Below, one piece after another: positions 1 to 11,231 of a DNA stretch of 64,000 nucleotides. The DNA comes from Isoetes taiwanensis (lineage: Eukaryota; Streptophyta; Lycopodiopsida; Isoetales; Isoetaceae), in the NCBI GenBank assembly GCA_021234155.1, contig JAJEKV010000049.1, forward strand, positions 1,207,487 to 1,271,486. The letters run 5' to 3'. The position numbers and the translations under genes were made by a program. The notes under the pieces are model-generated. The model was given only the letters and a program-made list of their open reading frames with translations, did no database searches and was not told the DNA's origin. Numbering within the stretch: position 1 is the stretch's first letter; each line of letters begins with the position of its first letter.

Positions 1-1276
1 AAATGATAATCTGCAACCACAATTTATCGAACATAGTACATAATCTTATTAGGAATCAAACAAAATATTAATTACCTGGGAGTTGCCAAAGATATGGCTT
101 TTTCTTCAAAAAACAATTCCTCTATGGAACTTACCTTTCACTAGCTCCATGTGCATCATAAATTATGTCAAACATCTAATTGCAATTCTCAATTAACTTG
201 TCCCAGCCTAGACCAACTTTGTAGCAAAAAAAATATTTAGCTACATGAAGCTTAACACTAGAGTGGTCCCGGGGACTATTCCTGATCCATGGACCAGAAT
301 TGGTCCAATTGACCCACTTCCACTTAAACCAATATATCTGAGAATAGGAGTTTCAATTTCGCGATATATCGCCATCATATCAATCTTTACTTGATTCTTA
401 ATGATCTTCGAGAATTTCAAGGCCAATGAACTCACCTATATGATGTAGTGATTGTTCAAATATTAGAGAATTTGACAGTTTCTGCAACAGTTCAAAATTG
501 CATTCTTGGGTTTTCCTAGTATAAACAGGCCTAAACCTTGCTAAAATTGGAAGTATTTGTCTATTTATAATAGAACACATTGATTTGTATGTTTTCAGCT
601 TTGGTTGCTATCATATAACATCCGTGGAAGCCGGCAAATCCTATTTTGTTCAAAAATGCTGCGTGCGGTCTAGGAATTATTTCTCTCTTATATCATGGCA
701 ATGGGGCCGCAGTGCCTCAAGGCCTGCTGGAGGGAAAAGAGAGCTCAATGGTTGGCTAGATGGAATGTGCAGGAGCACAGGTGTATACATGTGCAAACAG
801 AGGCAGATCGCCATAGCTTGAGGCAATATCTTGACGCTTGCTTCCTCAGCAAGCTTTGGGATGCCAATGATGTCAAGACAGCACACTACCAGCGCCACAT
901 AAATCCTGCATTGGAACGAGGCCCGCAATGCTACCTGCGTACCCACTTGCCCATGAAAAGGCGCAGACTCATTGCCTCCATTCGCACAGGGGCACATCAT
1001 CTTCGAATTGAGACGGGCAGATGGATTGGTGAGCCACGCCAGGACAGGCTTTGTCAATGCTGCCAAATGGGACTCATTGAGGATGAATCTCATACCCTTC
1101 AAAGTTGCCCAGCATATGATCAAATTTGGACGCACTATGCTGAGTTGGTCAGGCCTGGCCAGCCGTTACATGTGACATTGAGCACAGCATCCGTATGGGT
1201 GCTGGGATCATACCTTCAGGAGGTTATGGACATGCGAGATCAGCTATTCCCCCGGGCACACACTTGTACAGTTTGA

Positions 1277-1360
1277 CAGCATTCTTATTACTGCCACGGT
1301 TTTTCCCTCAAAAACCCTTCGGGGCGGGGGTTTTTAACCCGGACAGTAATAAGTTTGCTG
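1277..1360 (+). other. Structured RNA candidate (ENE-like stem-loop), copy 1
   Basis: The outer arms are CAGCA-TT-CTTATTACTG and CAGTAATAAG-TT-TGCTG, a near-perfect 17-bp stem. Inside it, a GG/CC step leads to a U5 tract on the 5' side facing a U5 tract on the 3' side. A C3/G-run stem follows, then an A5 bulge, then CCC-TTCG-GGG (tetraloop 1318-1321). It sits between the ORF2 stop and the LINE 3' end. The stem sequences differ from copies 2 and 3 but keep pairing. The function as an ENE is inferred from architecture only. Confidence 0.6.
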
Positions 1361-1379
1361 CGCTCCTTATGGGTCCCAT

Positions 1380-1393
1380 AGGCCGATTGGCCT
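1380..1393 (+). other. LINE 3'-terminal hairpin, copy 1
   Basis: AGGCC-GATT-GGCCT lies between TCCCAT and TCAGTGGACGATAAAA at the LINE end. It aligns with 11112-11125 (AGACC-GATT-GGTCT in LINE sense) and 6775-6788 (AACCC-AGTT-GGGTT). Both outer base pairs change together across the copies. A role in recognition by the LINE RT is inferred from known stringent-type LINEs. Confidence 0.65.
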
Positions 1394-1449
1394 CAGTGGA
1401 CGATAAAAAATCATTCTCATTCTCATTCTTATTATTACAAGTTTTGGGT

Positions 1450-4400
1450 TAATTCTTGCGGGCATGGATTTTTAACTATATGAAGTACAATCTTATGTTT
1501 TTTTGGAGTGTTCATAAGTTATATCAACTTCAAAATCTAATAGAGAATTTTCTATACAGAATTTAGGACAAAATTATATGTTAAAATGCTCCAAAATCAC
1601 CACCTGTAAGTATCACGAGGGTAATGAATGATGCATTCTTCTTATATCTACATAGAAAATTACTCTATCAACTTGCATATAGTGTAATTAGGGTTTAACA
1701 ATACAATTAACTAGATTTAAAGATGATGTAGAACCATAGGATTAACACATTAGAGATTAAAATTTTGAGTTAATTCCAAAATTATAGGCTGAAAACTCAT
1801 CATTTACTAGCTAGTGATGTTTATTGATGAATGAAAGTGAAGATCACAAAGTTTAAGTATAAGAATAAAAAATTAAACCATTTGACCTTTGGTGCGTCTT
1901 TCTCAGCTTTATAGAGAACACACTACATTTCTCCAAATAGGCCTTTCAAATAGTTCAAAATATGACAAGGGTCATATATATAGGTCCCCTATGTAGGTTG
2001 TGTGGCTTTCTTGCAAAAAAAATACGGAGAAGCATGGTTATTTTTTACTAGTATAAAACTAGTATATCCATTGCTGCTACAAAGCATTAGAGTTTTAGTA
2101 GAATAATGTTACAAGTAGGTCATCTTTTATGTACACTATATTTTCATGAATGCGAGCCTTCCTTTGCAATATAACTCTCTATTTTCATATTGAAATAACA
2201 TATTATTTGAAAGATAGGAATATAATTAAGCATGAACCATTTATGGTCCATAACTAGACCAATTGTATAGAGCATATATCTCTCACTAGCCCTATCCATT
2301 TTGTCCCCATAATGATACCATGGTTTCTTACCTTTAATAATATAATTTTTAAAAGGTGTAAGTGGAAATCCATGTAGATTCAATTGGCGAATAAATACCC
2401 TATAAATCCACAGTTGTTTGTGCTTAAACATTGCCCTCAAATTATCCAAGCTCGTCTAACCAAGAACTGTACGCATAAACTACATTCTAAAGTTGAGATT
2501 AAAACTGATCAAGATGTTGCCTCTATTAATTTTTAAACTTCCAGCCCTGTGGACCAATAATGATCTGCAAGTGGAGCTGCACGTAGCAGTCTAACTTGAC
2601 TTTTTATAGTCATAAACTTCCATATTTTTCTTTGAACTTTTTTGCATTGTTTTTATGATATGGGACATTTTGAGAATATGTTTTTTCAAAGTCACGTCTC
2701 GAGGCATAAATCTAGAATAAACATAGAAGACATATTTGAATTTGATGCTATAAAATTTAATCCAAATCTCAAGGTTATGATCAACAAACATTTTCATTAC
2801 CAAAGTAAATCAGAAGCTATTTATATCCCAAAATTCAACTTCAGATCAATTAACATAAGGAAGTTATTGATTTTTAATGGACCTATGGATCACTAATGGG
2901 CTCAGGTACAGAAACCTTTCTTGATTTCTACCATGTCTTTTGCTTTTTTAATGAGCTTGTTTTTGCATTGGTTTCATATCATTTTGAACTTTCATATTAT
3001 GATTTTTTGGAGGACATCATAGAGTAAGTTTTGCTCTATATGGGAAAATATTAATTATTATTACAAGTTACCTAAAATTGAGATCAAAAGTGAAAGTCCA
3101 AACATCAAATTCAAGGCCACCCAACATTTTTATGGAATAAAGAAACTTGTCAATTGCTTATATATCAAATACTAGCTCAAAATGCATTTCCTTGTAAAAG
3201 TTGTTGTATTTAAAGTACAACTGCCTTCTGGGAACCATAATTGGTTCTGAGGAGGCAGAAAGCAGTTTTGACCCTGTCATGTTTGAATGGCCCTATCTTT
3301 CTTCACAGACTTCGGATTGACATGTGGTGTTTTGTGTCGTTTTCCCTATCTCGTATTGAAAAATATCATGGTAATCAAAAAATTTGAAAAAATCGTTTTG
3401 TCGAGATAGTTTTACTTTATGTAAACATGAAGCTTTTGGTACTTGACCCCCTCCCCCCTGAGTTTGCTAGAGCATAACTTACAAGAATGGAAGTGTATAT
3501 ATTTTTAGGTATTTTTATAGTGGACCATGACTGCCAAGGGTTCGAATAGATTTTGTACCATTGATTTTATATGAATTTTAAAGTGAACACTGCAGATGGA
3601 CCATTTCTGGTCCATCACCTGACCACTCTAGCGTTAACTTCTTCCTAAGTTAAGCTTTCAAGTTTTGTTAAACCCTCCTCCCCCCCTCCTTTCCAATATT
3701 CTAAGCTAAGTTCTATAGGATTTTTATTCGGCCAATTACTGACAGATTTAACTAGATCATTCGAGAGGACTTTCTAGATATACACGAGCATCTATCTATT
3801 TCTAGTTCTGCTTAGAAAACTTCAATCTGACAAAGATCTAAAAACCCTCTCAAACTATTACACTCAAGGCTCCTAGGGAAATCAACCCACAAAGCTCCAC
3901 AGAAACTTGAAATTGCGCTCCGATACCAATTTTGATACAAACTGCAAACTCAATCCAGCATCTGCAACAACATTCGTTAGGAAATAAGGCAAATAGACGC
4001 AAATCCACCTCTTAAGGGCAAAGCTCACCACCCAATCGGGCTATCCTGGGCAAGAGAACCTTTAAGAAAGACTGGATCTTGGAAGAAGGGAAGGTTTAGG
4101 GAAAACAATTTAACCTCTAGAGAATCCTCAATCTAGAGAAAACACAAATTCAAGGAAAGGCTGGGCTTGGGAATGGCTTTGGCAGGAAATTGGAAAATCA
4201 TAAACGATTGAAGGCTTCTCCAAGCAATCAATCCACATCACTGAATGTATGCTAAGATTCATCAAGATATAAAATCAAAATTGGGAGGTTTATCTGGATT
4301 GAAGGCTCTAATAGTTAATCTCAAGAAGCTGTGGTTGCCAAGCTACTGTGTCGGTCGAGATGCTGGTGCAATGATTCTGTCCGCATCCACCCTTTTATAC

Positions 4401-5300
4401 ATGCCAACCTTTTCCTAAAGGTTTGATGCCTTATTTTTAGATAAAAGGCTTTTGCCCTTTATTAGGCGGCCCATAATAGTCAATTTAGTTACCCTAGATG
4501 TTTGGTTACAAGGCATGGATAAATAATTCCGACCTTTTTCTCTTTCTCTTGCTCCTATAGCCACTCCCCCGCACACTACCATATCAGAGTTGCTACCATT
4601 TTTTAAGGGCCTAAGCCAGAAAAAGACAAGCTCAAAAGATAATATACAAGTAAGCACCCTTTTCACAAAAGAAGCAACAACAATAACTATAGTGAAAGAA
4701 CTTAATAGCTGATTTGTCCATTCTCTCCAACACCACCTATCCACAATGTCTTGCATTAATAATACATATGTATTTTGTTGTTAGTTAATAGAAATCTGCT
4801 TTCATTTTTTTCAATACTTACTGTCTACGAACAAATGAAGACAAATGGTATTGGTTTTTTCTCTATGGTAGACAAACACTACAAATACTTTACAAAACTC
4901 TTGTGTTTCTATTTTTGTTTCAAGGCCTCAAAGACATCTTAACCATTGATTCAAGGTTCACAAGATAAATTCCTTCATAGACATTGCCTCCTCCACCTTC
5001 TTTTGCTTGCATCCATGCTCTCTAGGCGTTCTGAAATCCTAGGCACCATGTAGCGCAGTTTTTCGCTGGCAAAACAGTTTCTAGCATAACTTTTGATCTA
5101 GGACTTTGTTTTAGGTGAGGCTTATTGCTTTGTAAAGCGCTCTCCGGGATCTTTTCGATGGTATATGATACGCCCATGTTTGATTAATTTTTCTGTGTCA
5201 AAACAGTCATGTTCCGGCCAGCTTTGGTAGGGTTTGCAGTATTGGATATTGCGTTACAGATCTTTTAGAATAAGACTTCACAAATTGATTTGGTTTGCTC
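1450..5300. other. AT-rich intergenic sequence without a recognised gene
   Basis: No coding region is supported here. The open frames (for example 2144-2449 on the minus strand) have low-complexity, AT-driven composition and no family resemblance. Small structures are visible: a 28-nt hairpin at 3231-3258 (CTGCCT...AGGCAG with inner GAACCA-TAAT-TGGTTC) and the inverted boxes described for 248-3641. An LTR-retrotransposon PBS-like site lies at 3911-3928. Confidence 0.5.
3911..3928 (-). other. LTR-retrotransposon primer-binding-site remnant
   Basis: The minus strand reads TGGTATCGGAGCGCAATT. This resembles the common plant PBS TGGTATCAGAGC, complementary to the 3' end of initiator tRNA-Met. 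A decayed LTR element probably occupies part of this region. I could not define LTR ends, and no polyprotein remains nearby. Confidence 0.3.
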
Positions 5301-5327
5301 TAGATTCTGTCCGCTTTTATTTAACTT

Positions 5328-6831
5328 TTGTATATATCCGCTTTGATTTCATTTAGAGAGCTTCACCATGACAGAAAGGCCAGTAATAAGGAGAGATTTG
5401 GTGTAAGGATGGCCAGGAAAAAGAAAAAGCCTCCTACTCATAAATCATTGTTCACACAGGACCCTCGTCCCACAAGTGCTCGGTCTAGCATACAGCTCCA
5501 TGGTCAGGGGCAAGCTAATTCCAGTGTGATAATGGATTTGCCATCTTCTCTTTTTGGTCCCCAGCTGCCTCTTCGTATCGGCACAAGCAGGTCTGGTACA
5601 TTTACCTTCCAAGATCGGGAGGATCTCCAAAGTGCTCTAGACCCATGGTTCGAAAATAGGGGAGTTCCTCCCCTAAAAATCCGCCCACTTGTGTTAAATT
5701 CCGGTCATCTTGAAAAATTTCCGGCAATTTTCCGGCAGGAAAATAAGAAATTTCCGGCATATTACACTAGAAAATGTACTAACATATATTTTTTCCGGAA
5801 GCCTCGAATACCTAGCGACATTTTTACTGGCTAGATGCATTGCTATTTTCGAGCCCTGTGACTAGACCTGCAAGTTCAGTATTTGCCGCCTACACTTCGT
5901 GACTAGGTACGACTCATTCATTCTGAGGAAGGAATGACGGCCACATCTATGATCGTGTCTATTGAGAGCTGGACACACTTATTACAGTTAATATATGCCT
6001 TCTTTCCAGACCCTAAAGCCCAGTATATGGGCACACGTGATGCCTCAGTACAGACACTAGATACAGAATTATAGCCACAAAAGAGATACTGTGTTGAAGC
6101 GGGAGTGCAGATATTGGAAAGGGAACATGTTGAGGTGGGAGTATAGACATCTCCACAATCCCAAGTGGACCAGGAGTCGCAGTGTCGAGCTAGTAGACAG
6201 GAGCAGGCTGCCTCAGTATCTTCTATTACCAGGAGCCTGAACTTGCGTATTATAGGGGTTGCAGAGGCAGAAGATGATGCCCATTCTGTGGATGCGGCTT
6301 TGCATTTTTTCACTGATGTCATGCATGTGAAGGTTGGTGGAGCTGTCTCCGCTACTAGGGTGGGAGCGGCAAGACCTGATCGTCCTCGCCATCTTTTGGT
6401 TTAGTTTCAAGACACTCTTAGTCGCTTACATGTTCTTCAGCATGGAAACCATCTCAGAGGGACTAGGTTCTCAGTACAGGAGGACCTCTCCCCTCTTCAA
6501 TTGTGTAACCGTAAGAGGAGCTCTGCAAGGTGAGGGCAGCCTGCCTGCAAAAGAAATGGGTGGTGTATATGGGAGGTGCAACAATTATTCTAGACCAATG
6601 GCCTTTCAATCCTTGGACTGGCTATGTCTAGATAATTTTAGAAGCACAAAATTACCACTAGCATTAGCATTATCTTCTTCATGGTAGTCTTTTAATATTT
6701 GGTTATTGTGTTTGGTGATGGGGCCTAGTCCCCAGGTTTTATATGGGATGTTGCCCTTGCATGTACCGTCCCATAACCCAGTTGGGTTCCCGTTGACGTA
6801 AAAATTCATCTATCTATCTATCTCTTATATT
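5328..6831 (+). mobile_element. ORF1-only LINE derivative (half-LINE), copy 1
   Basis: This element has a LINE ORF1 followed directly by a LINE-type 3' end, with no ORF2 between them. ORF1 is broken: 5328-5650 gives a basic N-terminus (ARKKKKPPTHKSLF), 5650-5835 looks like an inserted TTCCGG-rich segment, and 6165-6631 gives the RNA-binding region (LNLRIIGVAEAEDDAH, then ARPDRPRHLLV). It ends in WPFNPWTGYV and a TAG at 6629-6631. The 3' end at 6766-6831 has TCCCATA, a hairpin, GACGTAAAAATTC and an (ATCT)n tail. A parallel element lies at 46.5-47.5 kb. The RNA-binding assignment is by resemblance to LINE ORF1 proteins. Confidence 0.6.
6775..6788 (+). other. LINE 3'-terminal hairpin, half-LINE copy
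   Basis: AACCC-AGTT-GGGTT is flanked by TCCCAT and TCCCGTTGACGTAAAAAT, in the same position as the hairpins at 1380-1393 and 11112-11125. The stem differs in sequence but is perfectly paired. An (ATCT)n microsatellite tail follows at about 6806-6823. Confidence 0.6.
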
Positions 6832-9420
6832 TCCTTTCCTTCCTCAAGCCTGCACTACCGCTAGTCTTATTTTTTTTATTAAGTATGAAATTATTCTAAG
6901 TACAAATCACATCTGAAGGAATAATAATTTACCCCCCCCCCCCCCCTTTTCTTTTAAATTTTGAACATGTTTATATCTTTTCTCTTTTTTTATTAAGAAA
7001 GTTCTAGCAATTCTGATATTTATGCTACGTAATCCACACCAGACCTTGATTATTGTCATTTTTCTCTAAAATGACAAATTGTAATCCTTCCTCTACCATA
7101 CATTTATCACAGTAACAAATTATAAATTACACTTCCATTAACAGAACAAAGTGTAACAATTCTAGAAACAAGAGTTTCATTACAGAAATAAGAATTTAAC
7201 AAGATCTTAAACCATGATTACAGAAATAAGAAGCTCCACTACAGAAACATTACAGAAACATAACATCATTACCATCACCATACTTTCAGAAAAAATAAGA
7301 TCTTAAAAAGATTATTAACAAAGTTTGACAGATCATCATGATCAACGTTTTAACAGAAAATCTAAAACACAAGCAATCAAGAGTTTGAATCTTTCCCCAT
7401 TGCAAAACCTTTTTCCATTGCTGAAATAACGCAGCATCATCAAGACCAAAATTGAAAGTGCAACCATTAAAGGTCCTCTGATTGCTGATTGCAGGTGCTA
7501 CATATTTTCCAATGGCTCTAGCACTATCTGAAAAATTCTTACTTAGCTCGCAATAGTAGGCATCATCGTAGTCATCTTCGTCGCTTGCTCCTTCACCAAG
7601 TGACCATAATCAAATTTTTTGCAACGTGACCATTGTGAGAGAAATGACAACAGGGGAAATGTTTTCTTTCAGACTTATCCTGCTACTACTTATTTTACCG
7701 TCTGCTAAATCTGAAACCCGCAATGCTAACGATAGAATGTTGGTGAGAATCTCTTTAAGGCATTTCCTAGAGTCTTCAACTCTAGCAATGTGATTCATAG
7801 AAATAAAAATGTTAAAAAATAACAACAGTAATACGACAATGAGAAAGAAGACGACAAAAACTAACCACATAAAACTTTTGCAGATGTTTGAGACTTAGGC
7901 CAAGTGACAATATCCGTACAACAAGTCGGGTCATATCTATAATAAATTTGAACATTAATAAAGCAACAATCACAATTAAAAAACAACTAGACAACTTACT
8001 TTTTATAAGATGCCGCAGACCTGTGGTGCATAACTCTCATTCCATCGATAGCTGTAGTGTCAATAGTAGCAAGTTGAGAATTTCTGTTCTTTCTAATCCT
8101 TTCACCATACTTTACAAGCTCACCTCCATCATCATGCTCTAATATCATATCACAGTCCTTAACTGCATGAAGTTCAGTTCCTTAACGGCTCAAATCCCAA
8201 ACCTCGCCAATATATAATACAACAACCTCTTCATATAGCCCATTGGATGAGTTATCTGGTGATCAATATTAGCCAAAATTTCGCTCTCAATAGCAAAACT
8301 AATAGTAGGTGCCTTCTTTTTTGGCATGTCATAGTTTCCACTCTCCCTCATCTTTTTTATCATGCCAATAAAGGCCTCCCTACTTTGACTAAACAAATGA
8401 TCAGTTAAAATGTTGAAAGGAGACTCATGCATTCCAGTTTTCAATATCCTTTTCTCTTGCTCCCTTCTCACAATTCTATGTATAGTTCTATAAAGAAAGC
8501 CTAACCTAGAAATAGAAACCATAGTTAAAAATTAAACATTAACAAATATTGAACTCATAAAAACAAGTTCCATACTTACTTTGATGGCGAATACAACTTC
8601 TTATCCCTCTTCTTCTTCACCTGATAGAAACTCAAATTAATCTGTACTACAGGCCTGCAATTAATGCAACTATAGACCTAAATTAATGCATTAACAAAAT
8701 GTTACCAAGCATGAACATAACATTAATATGAATTTACAAATTAAGATGCATTAACGGACCTAACTTAATGCAAACATGCAAACATCCATCCTTTGCAAAC
8801 CTAACTTAATTAGAACATACAAACAGATTACTTGGATAATGAACTTTGCAAGCATATCAACTCTCTAAGAGGTAACTTTTCAATAGGGATACTTGCATCA
8901 CAATGCAAAAAAATCAAATGGTGAACTCATCTGTTTGTGTCTTGAAGCGCATGCAAGCAACAAACATCAGATTTCACAACCGTTCTATTTCGCAAAAGAC
9001 TCACAAATGATATCTCTTCAAAAACGAGATATATAAATCCAAGACAAGATATGATATTCTGATGTGCATGAGGGAGACAGCCAAGGATAGCAAGCTTTTA
9101 TTATGACGGCTATGAAGAACCACCAGCGAAAATTTTAGTGGCCCCGGCGTGCCATTTGGCCACAAATTACCGGTTCAGGCAAATTACGACGGCCGGCTTG
9201 AGTAGGATGCCTTACCTATAGACTGCCTACAGATTCGCCATTCCGTGGCACTTTATTGCATATTACGACATTAGAATGGCCAATTAGATTTTTGCTAATT
9301 GGAATGGTATCGACCTTGGGGCCAATTTAGTCCCAAGTGAGAACTACATATGCTTATAGAATGGCCATTTAGGCCACTTGGCCAAATCCTGTAACGCCTT
9401 ACTTTCGCCAAATCTTAACT
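6832..9420. other. Intergenic, no gene supported
   Basis: AT-rich sequence with a C-homopolymer run near 6932-6949. The minus-strand frame 8190-8522 encodes 110 residues of reasonable composition (PFNILTDHLFSQSREAFIGM within it), and sequence to about 8640 may extend it. I recognise no family, and the frame breaks on both sides. It could be an eroded transposase or a chance frame. Confidence 0.35.
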
Positions 9421-9425
9421 CATTA

Positions 9426-9449
9426 AGAAAGAAAGAAAGAAAGAAAGCC
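9426..9449. repeat. (GAAA)n microsatellite
   Basis: About six GAAA units in a row. The surrounding 9.1-9.4 kb contains small palindromes, such as CCAATTAG-ATTTTTG-CTAATTGG near 9280-9302, but no gene. Confidence 0.8.
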
Positions 9450-11060
9450 TTTTTAACATCACACCACTAGGCAGCATCCAAATGGACATGTGACCACACA
9501 CCACACCACATTGCTTGGTTGGGCCCTGCCCCCAACCACTTTACATTGCATCTATTGGGTTTGATCCCCAACAGTTCGGAGTGCGACTTTGGGTGGCCTC
9601 TAACTCAGGACCTCCCATTGTTAGGACTAGTGTCCCACCCCCATAAATTCGCCACTTATGGGGGGCCAACATTATTAGAAATTTTTATTCCTAAATATAT
9701 CTACCAACTAAGAATAATTCCGCTCTTTTGGAATATTAAATGTCAAGGCAATTTTGAATACTCTTTACCAAGACTTCGGCATCCGATTTTCGATTCTCTC
9801 TACCAGCAGTCTGTGCATTATTGAAATACATGGGGTATGAATTCAAATACATAAAACATGTAACTTAAACACGTTTATATAGGGTAGCGACTTCTATGTT
9901 TGGCCAACTAGCTCTATATTTAATAAGGTTCTAGCTGAAAATCGCAACTTGAGCTACACATTGTTAGATATTCGGTTCACAAATCGCCAATTGGGTTGCA
10001 ACCACATTAGAAAAAAATAGGAAAAATGGCCAGTTCAGGCTACACTTTTGTGGGCATATTTTACAAGGAATGGCCAATTCATTATACTTATACAAAATTA
10101 TAGGTCCCTTAAAATTTTCCCTGAGAACCACTATTGATGCTCATGCAGAAAAGAGGAGTTGATGCAGGAATGATCATTAAGATGTGTAATACTAAGTTTA
10201 TTACAACTCATGTCAAGTCCCTTTAAAATCTCTAATCAAGTCTTCATCGTGAAACTTTCAACTTAATGTTGAAGGCTGAGGATTATGGTTTTGTACAACA
10301 CAGATATTAAGAATTGAAAGACCAGTAAGATGCTGAGTTCAATGTTTTTAAATGAATAATATGCTGAATTCAATGTTTTGAAATCAATAATACCCGCCAC
10401 TTTATCATAGCTAAAGCTGACATGGGCAATCTTTAGATGCAGGCTTTACAAATCCTAAAAATAAGCATTTCTGCCCTTCAGGGAGAAAAAGGGCCAGCCT
10501 GTCTTTAATGCTACCATGACTGAGCATTTGCTTGGATGTAATGGTGCAAGTGACCCACATATAGCATTGCAGAGGATAAGTGAAGCTATTGATAGTGGCA
10601 AGGGCTTACATATGTTATTTAGATATGTAGATCTTAGCGAGATTATTCATGCCAGTTAAAAGCGTTACTTGCACAAGTTGAGCTCATGAACTAGGAGATA
10701 GATGAGAAGCCTACACTAGACGTAGAAAAAAAGGAGCTGTTTGTGATAAGAAGCAGGAAGAATAGATTTTTCAGAGATGGTGGCACGGTAATATACTGGT
10801 AATGATGCAGGAATCTAGGCTATTTCTTGCATGTATGCTGAAATGGCTAGCTTTAATAAGTTATTTTATTTCAAAGCATGATCTATTGATGACTTCTATA
10901 GAAATCTGAACAGTAATTGAATCTATAGATTATGAGAGAACTGGCATTGCTAGATAGATTGCAAGTTGAAACAAGACGAGACTTAATGGGTGTCTATTGG
11001 AGACCTTGATCTATAACTTTTGTCATTATACGCATTCACAAGCTAGGTCTACGATTTCAC
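9450..11060. other. Intergenic, no gene supported
   Basis: No coding family is recognisable. The frame 9519-9824 on the plus strand (101 residues) lacks any domain signature. Fragments near 10.6-10.9 kb resemble eroded retroelement coding sequence with many stops. Confidence 0.35.
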
Positions 11061-11111
11061 TACAATTTAAAGGAAGGAAGGAAGGAAAGAAGGTATTTTT
11101 ATCGTCCACAG

Positions 11112-11125
11112 AGACCAATCGGTCT
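11112..11125 (-). other. LINE 3'-terminal hairpin, copy 2
   Basis: In LINE sense this reads AGACC-GATT-GGTCT. Compared with copy 1 (AGGCC...GGCCT), one G-C pair has become A-T, a fully compensated change. It is flanked by the conserved TCCCAT and GTGGACGATAAAA. Confidence 0.65.
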
Positions 11126-11146
11126 ATGGGATCCAATACAAAAGCG

Positions 11147-11231
11147 CAGCAAGCAGATTACTACACGGATTAAAAAACCCCTGCCCCGAAGGGTTTTCGA
11201 GGGAAAAACCGTGATAGCAATCAGCCTGCTG
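11147..11231 (-). other. Structured RNA candidate (ENE-like stem-loop), copy 2
   Basis: In LINE sense the outer arms run from CAGCAGGCTGATTGC to GTAATCTGCTTGCTG, with G-U pairs and few mismatches over about 22 bp, ending in CACGG/CCGTG. Then come U5 facing U6, C3/G4, an unpaired GAAAA, and CCC-TTCG-GGG. The arms differ from copy 1 while pairing is preserved. It occupies the same place in the LINE 3' region as copy 1. Confidence 0.6.

Larger units (their letters stand above)
695..1440 (+). mobile_element. 5'-truncated LINE (copy 1), ORF2 C-terminus and 3' tail
   Basis: The reading frame 695-1276 encodes the end of a LINE ORF2. It contains the zinc-binding reverse-transcriptase tail, with GAHHLRIETGRWIGEP followed by the Cys/His cluster RLCQCCQ...DESHTLQSCP. 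The ORF2 stop is followed by an 84-nt stem-loop (1277-1360), a terminal hairpin (1380-1393), GGACGATAAAAAA and a (TTCTCA)-like microsatellite tail at 1411-1430. The endonuclease and RT catalytic parts are missing, so this is a dead 5'-truncated insertion. A clearly homologous copy lies at 11.09-11.65 kb on the other strand. No target-site duplication was identified. Confidence 0.8.
248..3641. mobile_element. Possible TIR-bounded element, about 3.4 kb
   Basis: Two blocks near the ends are inverted copies of each other. On the left are 248-269 and the palindromic box TGGACCAGAATTGGTCCA at 289-306. On the right, in inverted order, are TGGACCATTTCTGGTCCA at 3598-3615 and a copy of the first block at 3621-3641 (18 of 21 matches). 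A 15-bp indel separates the blocks. The interior holds no recognisable transposase and contains the LINE tail at 0.7-1.44 kb. The same TGGACCA/TGGTCCA-type box recurs in weaker form near 2235 and 2552, so several related short elements are an alternative. No target-site duplication was found. Confidence 0.35.

Noticed and set aside
677-1135. 152-residue minus-strand ORF
   Set aside because: It is the antisense shadow of the LINE ORF2 end at 695-1276.
1277-1360. Twister or other self-cleaving ribozyme
   Set aside because: I compared the conserved nucleotides I know for twister and hammerhead; the needed loop sequences are missing. The U-rich symmetric loop fits an ENE better.
8190-8522. 110-residue minus-strand ORF as a gene
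   Set aside because: Composition is plausible, but there is no recognisable domain and the frame does not continue across likely exon edges.
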